A program made the position numbers and the translations under genes. A stretch of 64,000 bases of DNA, from assembly GCA_033439765.1 (NCBI GenBank), contig JAULSN010000006.1, positions 1,612,001 to 1,676,000 on the forward strand, in the 5' to 3' direction. Below, one piece after another: positions 1 through 13,733 of this stretch. Origin of the DNA: Lasiosphaeria ovina (taxonomy: Eukaryota > Ascomycota > Sordariomycetes > Sordariales > Lasiosphaeriaceae). Every line of letters starts with the position of its first letter. The first letter of the stretch is position 1. The notes below the pieces were generated by a model. It saw only the letters and a list, made by a program, of their open reading frames with translations. It ran no database searches and was not told where the DNA came from.

Positions 1-2166
1 AGGGTTCTCTCCGGACCCGGTTCTCACCGGAATTGGAATTTCCGAAACGATTAAAGGTGTTCAACAAGCCGGCGTGGTTGCTTGTGCGAAGCATTTTATC
101 GGCAACGAGCAAGGTGGGTGACAGAATGGCTACATTGGACGAGAGTGAGCCCAAGTGCTAACACTGCCCCAGAACACTTCCGACAGACTGGAGAGGCCCA
201 GGGATATGGGTATGACATCAAGGAAACGCTATCCTCCAACATCGACGACAAGACGATGCATGAGCTCTACCTCTGGCCCTTTCAAGACGCCGTGCGCGCC
301 GGAGTAGGATCCTTCATGTGCTCCTACCAGCAGGTCAACAACTCGTACAGCTGTCAGAACTCGAAGCTTCTCAACGACCTCCTGAAGAACGAGCTTGGAT
401 TCCAAGGTTTCGTCATGAGCGACTGGCAGGCACAGCATACCGGAGCTGCCAGCGCCGTCGCCGGCCTTGATATGACAATGCCCGGAGACACCGAGTTCAA
501 CACGGGCATCAGCTTTTGGGGCACAAACCTCACACTGGGCGTCCTGAACGGAACCGTTCCCGCGTGGCGCATCGATGACATGGCTATGCGCATCATGGCT
601 GCTTTCTTTAAGGTCGGCCAGACGGTAAATCAAGACCCCATCAACTTCTCCTTCTGGACCAGCGACACGTACGGACCCATTCACTGGGCCGCGAACAAGG
701 ATGTTCAGCAGATCAATTTCCACGTCGACGTCCAGGGTGGCCACGGTAGCCTGATCCGGGAAATTGCGGCCAAAGGAACTGTTCTCCTCAAGAACTCAGG
801 CTCACTCCCCCTCAAGAAGCCCAAGTTCATTGCCGTGATTGGCGACGACGCCGGTCCGAACCCTCTTGGACCTAATGCCTGCAGTGATCGCGGATGTGAT
901 AATGGCACAGCCGGCATTGGCTGGGGCTCAGGAACAGCCAACTATCCGTATCTCGTCACACCGGACGCCGCAATTCAGGCCCAGGCAGTCAAGGATGGGT
1001 CTCGATATGAGAGTATCTTGACTAACTACGCCAACTCCCAGACCAGAGCCCTGGCGTCCCAAGATAGCGTGACGGCCATCGTCTTTGTTAACGCCGATTC
1101 TGGAGAAGGCTATATTAACGTGGATGGAAATGAGGGCGACCGAAAGAACCTGACACTCTGGAAGAACGGGGATGATCTCATCAAAAATGTCTCGAGTTTG
1201 TGTGCAAACACGATTGTTGTCATCCATTCCCCTGGCCCTGTCCTCTTAACTGAGTGGTACGACAACCCCAACGTCACGGCTATCCTCTGGGCAGGGTTCC
1301 CGGGGCAGGAGTCGGGCAACTCCATTACCGACGTTCTTTACGGCAAGGTCAACCCTAGTGGCCGTTCTCCTTTCTCCTGGGGTGCAACTCGCGACAGTTT
1401 TGGCACGGATGTTCTGTACGAACCCAACAACGGCAATGACGCGCCGCAGCAAGATTTTTCAGAGGGCGTTTTCATTGACTATCGCCACTTTGACAAGGCG
1501 AACTCCGCTCTGACATACGAGTTTGGCTACGGGCTCAGCTACACTACTTTTCAGTACAGCAACCTCAAGGTCCAAAAGTCGAATGCCGGCGCTTACCAGC
1601 CTACAACTGGCACGACAGCTCCGGCGCCGACCTTTGGCAACTTCTCGACGAATCTGAACGACTACGTCTTCCCTAGCAACGAGTTTCCCTACGTCTACGA
1701 GTACATCTACCCGTACCTCAACACTTCAGATGCCAAGGCGGCCTCGGCAGATCCGAAGTATGGTCAAAGCGCTGAGCAATTTCTCCCGCCGCATGCCACT
1801 GACGGCTCGGCGCAGCCGCTCCTCCGGTCAGCTGGCAAGAGCGAGCCGGGCGGCAACCGCCAGCTGTTCGACGTCTTGTATACTGTCACGGCGGATATCA
1901 AGAACACGGGTTCGGTCGTCGGCGACGAGGTACCGCAGCTGTACGTGGCCCTCGGTGGGCCCGATGATCCGAAAGTCGTGCTTCGAGACTTTGATCGCCT
2001 TCGAATTGATCCCGGAAAGACGGCCCAGTTCCGTGCGACACTCACGCGCCGCGATCTGAGCAACTGGGACACGACGGTGCAGGACTGGGTTGTTAGCAGT
2101 TATCCCAAGACGGTGTATGTGGGGCGAAGCAGCCGCAAGCTAGACCTGACCGCGACGCTGTCGTGA
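1..2166 (+). CDS. GH3 beta-glucosidase, secreted, 5' end missing
   Basis: Glycoside hydrolase family 3 enzyme that releases glucose from cellobiose and other beta-glucosides outside the cell. The start lies beyond the window edge. Reading frame 2 encodes a stretch ending AKHFIGNEQ, then an intron at 114-172 (GTGGGT donor, gctaac branch, CAG acceptor). The join restores the family signature NEQ-EHFRQ and the frame then runs open to the TGA at 2164. The catalytic nucleophile is the Asp of VMSDWQAQHTG (codon 421-423). A second alpha/beta domain follows, and the last 100 or so residues form a fibronectin III-like domain (from about GSVVGDEVPQLYV). Several N-glycosylation sequons fit secretion, but the signal peptide is outside the window. 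Family certainty is high; which of the fungal extracellular bgl paralogues it is cannot be told. Confidence 0.95.
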
Positions 2167-3188
2167 GAGTTTTTGATGAACGGACGAACGGCGCAAAAGA
2201 GAGCAGCTCAACTGGGAAATGACAGATGATTCATCTGCACATATATTTAATGTTGGTACTGGGTAATGATATTTTCTAATTCGAGTCTTTTTGGTCATTT
2301 CGTCTTGGAAGGTGGACGTTGTTCGCGTGCCCTAATTTTGAGTTGCCGTCGTGCAGTCGACTTGCCATTGGAATACATGTGCCGTGGTCGAGACTGCCGA
2401 ATTGTGATTGCTCCGTGTTCCATGCGGGAGCCACCGAGGTAGCCGATCTAATTCCTCGCTCGGACCACGATCTTATACCTCGACCAACAAGCCTGGTACC
2501 GGCCACCTTACTAATAAAGTCACTAGGTCTTGATAAACACACCGCATCCTCCCCTGCTTGCTTAATTTTCAACTTCCTCCTCCTTCCTCCTTCCCTCTCC
2601 TCTATCCTAATTCAGGGCCGTCCTCTAGTCAATAGGATACTCTGCAACTGCACGCAGCCAGCGTGGCTACGTGTCGCCGCCCTTAGCTTGTTTCTAACGG
2701 CCTCCCCCCTCATCGCAATGTCCGCCCAACCTTCCCTCGTAACGGTGTCACGGGCACAACCACTTCCACTCCTACTACTGGAGGAACTGTTCTAGTGTAA
2801 CAGGAGACGCAAACCGCAAGCGGTTCGCCTAAAGAGCCTTGAGGAACGAAGCTGGACAATACGCGAAATCCTCAACTTGAAGGAAGCGTTTTTGTTTACT
2901 CAAGTGGCGTAGTCTTGTGCTGTTTTTAGGGACACCGAGCCAGGCAACATGGCGCAGGAAACCCTAACCCAACAAGCCCACCATCCTGCCGTTTAATGAT
3001 AAATTTAGTGAGTTTGCCACTAGAATAGTTAACAGGTATTTAACCTATTTCCCACTAGATTGTATTTTGAAGAGTTTGTAAGCTTATTAATTGCGGCTAT
3101 AGAAGATTCTAGACTAATTGAGAAAATATAAAGCTAACAATTCCCCCAGACCGATCTTTTACAAAGATAAAAAAAATATAAGGAGTTA
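2167..3188. other. Intergenic region, repeat remnants
   Basis: No gene is supported between the GH3 stop and the end of the NLR locus. The part around 2450-2580 matches a second copy near 26.1 kb (separate entry). From about 2990 the sequence is AT-rich with runs such as tattaatt and no open frame, consistent with mutated transposon debris. Open frames here have no recognisable protein features. Confidence 0.5.
2450..2580 (-). repeat. Dispersed degenerate repeat, copy 1
   Basis: The reverse complement of this segment aligns with 26115-26230 on the plus strand. Both share the block gcggtgtgtttatcaagacc, followed by a tgactt block, a ggtacc block and a ggcttg-tggtc block at matching spacing. 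Most differences are C/T or G/A transitions, as expected of RIP acting on duplicated DNA. The complete parent element is not visible, so the class is unknown. Confidence 0.6.
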
Positions 3189-4860
<1,672 letters not shown>

Positions 4861-7531
4861 TAGGACGCAACCAATATTGGTATAAATTTCGGTCGTCTTC
4901 CTCCTGTTCCAGGCATTTGAAAAATTTCAAACCATGCTAAAGAAGCTGGTCGTTGTGGATTGAGATGGGATAGCGCCTTCTTGGTCGCCTTCTCGATCGT
5001 CCAATCTCCGCTATTCCAGTCACCTTCGCGGAAATGTTCAGCCCAGTACAGGGACGAATAACCCAGAAGCGTGCGCTCTGCGATGTACTGGTCTCGATCT
5101 TTACTTGCTTGAAGAGTCTTGAGGTTAAAGTCCGACAATGACAGCCGCCACATGCAGATTTCGGCAAGGATACGGTTGGATTCTCTCGGATGAAGCGAGA
5201 ACTTCCACTGTAGCCTCGGGCCACTTGAAGGAGATCCTGGCGGCTCTGGTGTTAGCGACGGCACTAGAAATTCGCGGGCCGTTTGATGGAGCAAGTAGAT
5301 TTTTGAATCGACCACCACTACGAAAAGTCCACATTGCTGCTTGATGTTTTCGCGGAATCGTGTCTCTGGGACCAGCTCCAGATCGCCGAATGACCGATGT
5401 TTAGGACCTATCGCCAAAGCTAGGTCCATCTCCTGCAGAGTTAGCGGCCTCGCTGCTGCGACGACGATATGGAGGATCCTTCTAGCGCGCCCAATATCTG
5501 GACTCTTTGACAAGATCCTGTCGTATGCTGCATCAACCGTTTTCGGAATCGTATTGGCTATCGACCGAATATCTTCTGCTCTGTCGATAATGCTCCTGTT
5601 TATGATGTCGAAGATGAGATGCACCCAGAGGTAGGTGTGGTTTGGAACCCGCGTAAGTTCCTCCCTCAGAACGTTTTGCTGCTCTTGGGTAAGCCCTAGC
5701 TTTCTACCATCGTCCGCTACTCTGTTTCTAACCACCAAGTCAATCTCGCGAGAAATCTCGCGTGCTTCTTCCGCGCCTTCCCCGCTTAAATGGATCGTTG
5801 GTAGTTCGCGTTCTAGGTGCTGGGAGAATTCCCTTGCAATACCCTGGTAGGGCCGGCTGGTCAAGAGGAACTTCAAGACTGGAGTGCGAGCCGTTGTGTG
5901 AGAGTGGAACTCTGAGATAGCATCGATAAGCTGATTGCGCCCCGAGCCCTCGCATTCATCGAGCGCATCGATGATGCAGACAATCTCGCCCGCCTTGTGG
6001 CCAATCGCGGCAGCCATAAACAACTCCCAGAGGTCACGGAAGGACGTCGGAGGTTTTTTTCCCCTTTTGTCCTCCTCGAGCTTTCTCAGGATTTGGTCCG
6101 AGAAACAGCCGGGACGCTGTTTGAAGATTTGACGCAAGATACAGCACAGAGCAGTAGTCGAAGATTTCTGGTCATCGAAGCCGTCCTTGAAGAAGAAGTA
6201 GCAGGTCGTTCTCGTATCCGTGCTCCGCAGAACGTCATCCGCCAAGTACCTGGCCAATACCGACTTTCCGCAGCCAGGGTCCGCAGATACCCATAGCAAG
6301 CTAGCTGCGTTGCTTTGCTGCCAATTTCGGAACAGCAGATGGCTGGTAAACCATTCGCATGTCCCTTCGACTCGTGGCGGATTTACGTCCTTGCGATCCC
6401 TATAGGGACAAGAATAGAGCCTTTCGAGCCACTCTACCTTCTTCTCTTCTTGGACAGGTCCAAGCGAGGTAGCATCGGGGATTTTTTGTGAACTGGAGCG
6501 TATCTCGTCAAGAACGGCACTGCTAATGGTTAGGAACCTTCGTGTTCGGAATTGAGGGGTAGAACATACGTTATCTTCTTGCCAATCCACCTTATAAGAT
6601 CGTCAACGGAGTTGTATTCCCCCGGCGGAAACTCAAGCCCCCCCGGAAGACCTTGCGGGGAGACAGGGGCGTCGAAGGACGCCCCTTTCGTCAAACTCTC
6701 CCGAAATCTGGTACCATCTCTTGTAATTTCTTCGGTTGTCGCTTCCACTTCATCTGTACCCCCAATCCCGCTTGCGCGCTTCTTCAGTTTGTCCTCCATG
6801 TACGCCAAGCTGAGCGCATAACAAAGAGCGTTACCATGCGCAATGTCTAGCACAATCTCCTCCTGGCGTGTAAGAGATGAACCCTTGTACAAGAGCGGGT
6901 GTGCAAGCTTGTTGTACAGGTCCTCCGCGATGGTCGTGACCTGTATCTCGAACATCACACCGTAAAACCGAGAAAGGGCCTCACATTTCCCGTTTTGTAA
7001 GCTGACACGATAATTGCGAGTCTGGTAGGCACCAAACCGTGTTTTCCAGAATCGGCCGACGTCACGGCCAGGGAGGAAAATAACTGGCTCCTCTTCCTTC
7101 TGAAAACTTTCCTTGATGAAAGAGATGGCTCTCTCCATGTCGTCAGCAAATTCCAGTATGATCCTGAGTCCGACGAGGTCATGAATATTGCGGAATATGT
7201 CGAAGAGGCTCTCGAACCGCTGTTGCTTTTGCTCCCAGAGTGCCTTCTCGCGCCGATCGAGTGACTTTTTGATTGAACCAGCATCCTTAGTTCTGCTTTT
7301 GACTTGGCAATGGATAGCGTTGCGCTTGAGAGCGTCTTTGCAAAACTCTTCCAATCTCTCCTTCATGGTGTCGTATTCGTTCTGTAATTTGGGCCAGATG
7401 TCGTTGACGAAGGTGCTTTTGGGATCCGGGCTAACAGCCTCCTGAATCATCGGACTGATTTTCGCCCGCAGTGATTGATTAGGAGCATCACCGTCGCCTG
7501 CTTGGGCCGGAGCTGGCGAGTGTGAATCCAT

Positions 7532-8225
7532 GGTAATCGGCTAAGCAAAGTGCCGATCGTGGGGTGATGAAGCTCGCATAACCACCAGTACCGGCGGTGC
7601 AAATTGAGAGGAAGCAGAGAATGCGGTAGGAGAGGGTGCGAATAGCGGTGTTGAAGTTACGATGGGGCCTTATGTCAAAAGATAACGCGCTCGTAGGTGA
7701 GCGTAACAGTACAGCAGATAGTTGGAAAGGTGTTGAGAAGCAAAAGGCTCCCGGAGCGACGACGTGGGAATTTTTGACCAGGCAGCTCTCCCGCCGTTGC
7801 ATTGGGTGTCAATGCGATTTCTGCAGTCATCTGTGTCTATTGGCTGACACGAGCCAATCACGATGCAGTACGATGAAATTCGGGGCTGTGCTGGGTTTCA
7901 ATCGCTGCTGTGCTACACGACACCAAATGGTTGGCCAGGAAAGAGGCATTTTGCGAGGCGGCCGAGGGCGGAGAACTGCACAGCAGCCCCAACTGGTATG
8001 GTGGGAGAGTGGTTAACCGTGTAATTGGCCACGTCCATATTGCACCACATAAGGCATTTTGATAAGGCGTACTAGCATCAATAGTTATGCATTAAAAAGT
8101 TAAAGCTTTGAGTTCTCACACTTGAATCACCTTGCTGCACAGAGATTGCAAATCTTGGACAATCTTTTACGCATTCATTCCCTCCTTGCAACTCAATATC
8201 CCTAAACTGGTCCAAAAGACGTAGG
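7532..8225. promoter_or_regulatory. Intergenic region between divergent NLR and CorA-like genes
   Basis: The NLR (minus) and the CorA-like gene (plus) are transcribed away from each other, so this 694 bp must hold both promoters. No clear TATA box or known binding site stands out. The short open frames here lack protein features and I take them as chance. Confidence 0.45.
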
Positions 8226-9753
8226 ATGGATTGCGAAAAGCCATCGTACAGACATTTTGTCCAGTTTCGATGCCAAACCAACCCTTGCATCACTGGATTA
8301 GCGGAACATGTAGGATGTGGATCTGGGACTGCCAGTACAATCGTTACTCTCGACTACCCTCAGAGCGGACCCCCGGCTCCAAGTCCTCTTACAATAGCCG
8401 AGGCTAATTTAGCCAAGCTGATCTATGCCACCTCTACAATTCATGGGCGCATTCTGATCGTAGAGAACATTCGACCCCATCTGATCAGTCTTCTAGGTGA
8501 GATCTTGGATATCGATCCGGCATTCTTTGCCGGCCACATCACCACCGACTTCAAAGACATTGAGAAAGCCCCGCCACCTCCGTCTCTCGCGTTGTTTCCA
8601 TCTCAGATTGCTGAGAGGGGCTACCTTCATCTCCATTATCAGCAGGTATTGGATTTGGGAAGCGTAGATCCGTTCCGATCTTCTTCGTACAGTCTAAAAT
8701 CAGACTCCAACGTCCCTCGAAATGTCAGACGCCTACCCCATCTGTCGGAACGACAGCTTGCTCTTGCCCGAGCGTGCTGTTCTGTTCTCGTGAAAAAGAT
8801 CAAGGGCTCATGGATTTGTAAGCCCTCTTCGATCGTTACTATACGCATTGACCTCGTCATTAACATCAATAGGCCTAATCCTGGTTGACCCTGCCGTCAA
8901 GACGGTTATTGAGACACTACGTTCAGGCGACCGGAAAGCATACCCAAGTATGCTCTTACATGGAGGTTTCGAAGACTTTGTACAATCGGCGTCCTTCGCA
9001 TCCTTCACATCTGTCACCACCGATCGCTCATGGGATAAGGAGTCGATACTCAGCAGCTTGATCCACTACTTCCGCAACCAGCCTCCTGGGTTCGCAGCAT
9101 CTGAACCCAGCATCTTAAGCCTTGGCTACTACCCGATACGCATCGTCTTAGCTGAGTGGATCCTCTACACGCACCTAATGAGTCGCTACTTCAAATACTA
9201 CGAATACACTCTGCACGACATCGAGAACCGACTGCATGACAGCGACATCATTGACCTCCAGCGTTGGCGGCGTCGGAGTATGCAGAGCCAACACAAACTG
9301 ATTCTCCTTTCCGAGTTCGTCGACTACTGGTTGCCGCAGGAAGCCGACAAGCAGCCGTGGAATCTGATACTGAAGGATATCAAGCACGTGTTGTCACAGA
9401 TAGAGCATTATCACCGCTCGCTCGAGCACATGGTCCCAGTGGCAACATCGATGGTGCAGCTGCTCGACTCGCGGCGCTGGATGCTAGAGGCTGCCAACGT
9501 CAGCCGGCTGACTTTTATCGCGCTGGTGTTTGTGCCGCTGTCTTGGGTCGCCAGCATGTTCAGCATGTCTGAGAATTACTCTCCGGGGCACGAGAATTTC
9601 TGGGTGTATTTTGCTACTGCATTGCCGGTGTTGTTTCTTGTCTTGCTTCTGTCAGCTGTCCAATGGGACCAAGTTGCGGGAAAGCTGAAAGAGACGGCGG
9701 CATTGTTGAGTCAATGGGTGACACGGCAGAATGCTGAAGTGGTGTCAGGGTAG
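8226..9753 (+). CDS. CorA-like membrane protein
   Basis: Two exons, 8226-8817 and 8873-9753, with a 55 bp intron (GTAAGC donor, cattaac branch, ATAG acceptor) that joins in frame to give 490 residues. The N-terminal part is soluble (about residues 60-330). A long helical stretch precedes two C-terminal membrane segments, LTFIALVFVPLSWVASMF and FWVYFATALPVLFLVLLLS, the arrangement of CorA-type Mg2+ channels. The GMN signature of true CorA transporters is absent (FSMSEN instead), as in many fungal CorA-like proteins, so ion transport cannot be assumed. It lies head-to-head with the NLR gene. The start codon is the first ATG of the open frame and could be different if there is an upstream exon. 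Confidence 0.8.
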
Positions 9754-10664
9754 CTAGATGAGAAATGAGATTGGACATACGGCGTAACTGCTGCAGACTT
9801 GGCTCAAGGCTCCGTGGTGTCGAAGAGTGGGATGGGGAACTTACCGAAGGTATCATCGCAACTGTGATCAGGCGTCGCTTTGAACGAGACTACAGACACG
9901 AGGGGGTTTCAGAACTAGTGCTCGTAGCTGGAATATTTCCAGACTGTAGCGATATCGGGGACCAAGATTGAGGAACGCTGGGTGGTTGTCTGTTCCTCCT
10001 CGTATTCAAATGTGCTTGTGGTGGAGGTGCCGGGCAACTGGGGCCAGATATATCCTGTGGCCGCGTCCTGATAGCAGTTATGTTACCAACCAGCCTGTGC
10101 CGAAACCTCTCGATTCCACCTGGCGACAGCTCTCTAACATCCAGATACGCGAGCTCTCCGCAGCCCTATAATAATGTTAAAAACCTCTTAAAATATTAAA
10201 TATAGACACTGCACTAACGTATATATACGATATCCGTTAGTAGCCGGCCGGTGGCGGGGAGTAGATGTTCGCAAGCCGAAGCCACGATAATAACTATATT
10301 ATCATCTTGTCTGGTTTTATATAATCCATTGAGGGCTCCCTCGTAGAACTGTCTTTATGCATCCGTTGAATAGTCTTGCTCGTATTTTCTTCCAACGGTC
10401 TAGATTCGGTGCACCGCCGTACTCGTATTTGCCATTCTTCGGGGATTCATGAAGGGATGTAATCAACACATCCAGGGCTGATCGCTCAGGGATTGCAGAG
10501 CCGCTTTGGGCAGCATCGGATTGCGGGCTCCTCCATAACTCAGCCGTAGTTGTGAGCAGTTGTGAGTAGTTGTAAGTAGGCCTGTAGTTTTTTATTGTAT
10601 TTTTGGCCCTGTTACGTAATCACAATTAACGAAGTTAGCTTCGCTTTTTATTGTAGATTTGAAA
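9754..10664. other. Intergenic region, no gene seen
   Basis: About 0.9 kb without a supported gene. From 10180 on the sequence becomes AT-rich with short direct repeats (gttgtgagtagttgt-like units near 10545-10580), consistent with old repeat remnants. Short open frames show no recognisable features. Confidence 0.4.
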
Positions 10665-10895
10665 GATTTGAGCGAATCTACGGTCCTGAGCTTTATTTAC
10701 CGTATTTGGAAGTATGTTGACGTTGGCGGCGGCGGCGAGGTGCAATTGCGGTATAACTGCGTTGCCAGCGCTTAGAGCGGGGTAGCCAGCAAATGCGGTG
10801 ATTTTGGCGGGCGTGTGGCCTCAAATTTCAGCAGTTCTCGGCCGCCTCGATAAGTACATCTCGGGCGGAGAACCCGCACAGTACCGTCTATCCCC
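10665..10895 (+). repeat. Dispersed repeat A, longest copy
   Basis: The first 135 bp match 34487-34631 closely (shared tttgagcgaatctacggtc, ccgtatttggaagtat and gaggtgcaattgcggta blocks). The remainder, from about gattttggcgggcgtgtgg, matches 30955-31020. The copies differ mainly by transitions. The MITE described next lies just downstream. The parent element is not identifiable from the window. Confidence 0.65.
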
Positions 10896-10923
10896 CCCTG
10901 TTGGAAAGGCAACTGAGCAAATG

Positions 10924-11194
10924 TACGGAACATGGGGCCAAAAGTCTGCTCGTGCTTCACTTACGTGGGGACAGTGTTTAAAATCCCGGCTGACTGCTAA
11001 AGCTTTTAGGTGCCCCTTGCTATACTTTAGCGATCTTGTCGCTAAGTTCTAGTGGTGTGTTGTTTATCGCCTTTTTATTTTAGCGAGCTAGATAGACAGT
11101 ATTAATAAGACGCCTCGGTCGCAGGCACTGTCTTTACGTAAGCCATGTTCAAGCAAGTGTGTAACGTTAAAGACTTTTGGCCCCATGTTCCGTA
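10924..11194. mobile_element. MITE with 24 bp perfect terminal inverted repeats
   Basis: 10924-10947 (tacggaacatggggccaaaa..) is the exact reverse complement of 11171-11194. Counting the outer TA as target duplication, the element is 267 bp with 22 bp inverted repeats, as expected for a Tc1/mariner-type non-autonomous element. Imperfect inner inverted repeats (cttacgt..gacagtg and cactgtc..acgtaag) make the ends able to fold. It has no coding capacity. No autonomous partner with these ends is present in the window. Confidence 0.82.
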
Positions 11195-11279
11195 GTTGTA
11201 TCACTATCAATCCTAATAGTTGTATCGCTATCGATCCGTCCTAATCGATTCTTCCCTTAATACGCGACCAAGTCCTCTA

Positions 11280-12004
11280 TCACTCTCCCAATCCCAACAA
11301 CAAACACCTAAGTGATTCTTTAGCCGCATAGAAATCAAGGTCATCGGAACTGTGTCCAAGTTGTCGCAAAATCAGGCAGGTCTCCGCGTCTAAAGATAAA
11401 CAAATTAGTATACAGTTATGTTCTAGCAACCCCAATGATATATACTTACGAGTCTGCTGGTACAACTCCGGAAGCGTGACTGGACAGAGACTGATCTCTT
11501 CGTACTGGGGATCAACGAGCCCGACAAGAATGCATTCCGATCGGGATGTAAGGTATCGAGACCAGTTTTCCTAGCGGCGATCTCGGCTGATTCTCCTGAA
11601 TTAATTAGTACCCAATATTAGTGCAGTAAAGAAGAGAAGGAGAATAGAATAAAAGGTAGAGGGTGACAAACTCGGCGAGCAAATTTGTGCGGGTGTTGAT
11701 CAAGTCTCGATTTAGATTCGCAAGGTTTTGGTCAACTGATTCTAGGCGCTGCTCAAATGATTCTTGGGCGCTACTCGATTGATTCGAGACGCCGATCTAT
11801 CGAATCAAGACGCTGATTCACCGACCCAAGAGCTGAGTCCATCGACCGAAGAGCAGAGTAAAGACGTAAAGATACCATCATCTAATTCTGAAAAGTAATC
11901 ATCTGATCCTGAAAAGTCGTCATCTGATTTGTTAGAGACTCGATGAGGTCTTGACTTGTCCGGGGCGGGGTCGTGTCAAGATCCATTACTGCTGGAAGCG
12001 GCAT
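11280..12004 (-). pseudogene. Broken coiled-coil protein gene
   Basis: From an ATG at 12004-12002 the minus strand reads a short Pro-rich start and then a heptad-like coiled coil (SQDLIESLTNQM, SALRSMDSALGSVNQRLDS). It meets an in-frame TAG after a repeated ITFQN and later needs a frameshift near 11790 to continue the coiled coil. A second exon (ending PVTLPELYQQT) and a third (from about AETCLILRQLGHSSDDLDFY) are linked by a good intron with a GTAAGT donor near 11450 and a TAG acceptor. Family unknown. One nonsense change, one frameshift and a damaged first splice donor argue for a dead gene. Confidence 0.5.
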
Positions 12005-12357
12005 GTTTCCGCGCGTCCGCGACGGTGGAATGAAAATGTCAAATGATTGACGGAATGAGAATGGCGCGCGTCAGATGATTGACGGAATGAGAATGCTTCG
12101 GCGACCGAAAATCGATGGGACGATGATGGATCAATGTCGATTGATCTACGGATAGTGTAGTGTATGAAAGCAGGGCAGGCATGTGGGAACAGAGGCAAAC
12201 CAGGCCTATTTCAGCCTAATCGCTGAGGCCTGAGCTTGCCACACACCATTCAGGGCCCCTGCCTGCGCTGCTTTTTTCCCCCCGACCCACAGCAAGCACA
12301 ACACAATCAGTTGAACAGCCTTTTACCGCCCTGTTACCCTACCGTGGATCTCGAGAA
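12005..12357. other. Intergenic region upstream of GTPase 1
   Basis: No gene is supported. It contains a short direct duplication (tgattgacggaatgagaatg twice, near 12042 and 12074). It must contain the GTPase 1 promoter; no clear motif was recognised. Confidence 0.4.
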
Positions 12358-13654
12358 ATGGCTTTCGCTCCGGCAACCCTCAGGTACTCAAGTCGTATCC
12401 CAGCATCTATGTGAAGGTGCGAACATTGATGAGATAATTGTGAAACTAGTGTCGACGACGTCTATATCCCGGTCATGGGAATGACTGGCTCCGGTAAAAG
12501 CACGTTTGTAGCAACCTGCACGGGGCAACCATATCAGCTCGTTGGCCACGGCCTTGACTCTTGTATGTTGGTGTGCTGTTTTGGTGGATAGCATGCATGT
12601 TTTGGGGCTTCCTTTTCTGATGCAGGCGGGACAATTAGTCACCAGGGGTGTCTCGCTACACACGCTCGCCAGGCTGGGCGTCAGAGTGCATCTGGTCGAC
12701 ACACCAGGTTTCGACGACAACCGCCGCTCCGACGTCGATGTGCTGCGAGAGCTGGCGTTTTGGCTGAGCCAGGCGTACCGGTCCGGCATCAGACTTTGCG
12801 GCATCATCTACCTGCAGCGCGTTACCGATGTCCGGCTCTCCGGCACCGCGTTACGGGCTTTGGACGCCTTCAAGCAGATGTGTGGGCCCGAGGCCTTCGC
12901 CGGCGTCACTCTCTTGACAACAGGCTGGGGTCTCGTCAATCACGATGAACATTTGCGAGCATTGGCAGGAGCACGGCAAGCAGAGCTCGAAAGGACTCAT
13001 CGCTTCTGGGGAGAAATCCTGGCCAAGGGCGGACGTTCTGCGGCATTGCCCCCCGGCCAGCAAGAAGCACTCGACGCCGTAGACGATATCGTACGATGCA
13101 GACAGAGCCTTGTGCTTGGCATACAGATTGAGATGGCCGTCGAGTCGATGACGTTGCGCGAGACCGGGGCTGGGCAGGTCTTGTGCGAAGCCTACCGACT
13201 AGATAACGCAAAGCTGGAGAAGGACGTTGCTACGGTCCAGGCCGAGCTCGCGAGGGCGATTCGGCAATGCCACGATCAGGACATCCGGCGCCTCCGAGGG
13301 GCGGAAGCGGAGCTGACGCGGAACCTGAAGCGAATAGCCGAGGGCTTGCGCCGTCTCGAAATCCCCGTTCGAGACGTCGTGACGAGAGGGGCGGAGCAGG
13401 CTGAGCAGCAGACACGAGAGCTCGTACGGTTGGCAGAAGGGCTTGACGACACTAGGCACCGCGACCCACCACCGCGGCAGGCAGCGCGAGGCGAGTCGCA
13501 AACCTTGGAGGCTACGGATGCTAGGGCGGTTCAGAAAGTGCACCTCCCTTCGATGGCGCTCGCCCAGAAGGTAGTCACCGGCAGTTCTGTGCTTAGCGCT
13601 CTTGCGGGGACAGCGTCACTTGCTCTTACGGCTGCTGCTTGTTCGATAATGTAG
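12358..13654 (+). CDS. AIG1/GIMAP-like P-loop GTPase (copy 1)
   Basis: Three exons, 12358-12383, 12450-12562 and 12639-13654, give 384 residues; both introns (66 and 76 bp) keep frame. The second intron falls at the same site, just after the GHGLDS motif, as in the two neighbouring paralogues. G1 is GMTGSGKST and G3 is VDTPGFDD. The usual G4 N/TKxD is replaced by TTGWGLV, like the TTxW motif of the paralogues, so nucleotide specificity may be unusual. Residues 215-290 are a charged coiled coil and the C-terminus is hydrophobic (SALAGTASLALTAAACSIM), a possible membrane anchor. Fungal members of this septin/AIG1-like group have no settled function; by analogy with GIMAP and plant AIG1 proteins a defence role is possible (inference). 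Its stop is 79 bp from that of the convergent copy 2. Confidence 0.8.
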
Positions 13655-13733
13655 TAGTAGTAGCAGAACTAAGGGAGAGAGGGGTCATTTGTTTGCCATG
13701 CTCCTAGCTAAGTTGTGTTACGGAATGTTAGAA

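Noticed and set aside
8639..8869. Minus-strand open frames overlapping the CorA-like gene
   Set aside because: They are shadows; the plus strand has a splice-consistent 490-residue protein with two membrane segments.
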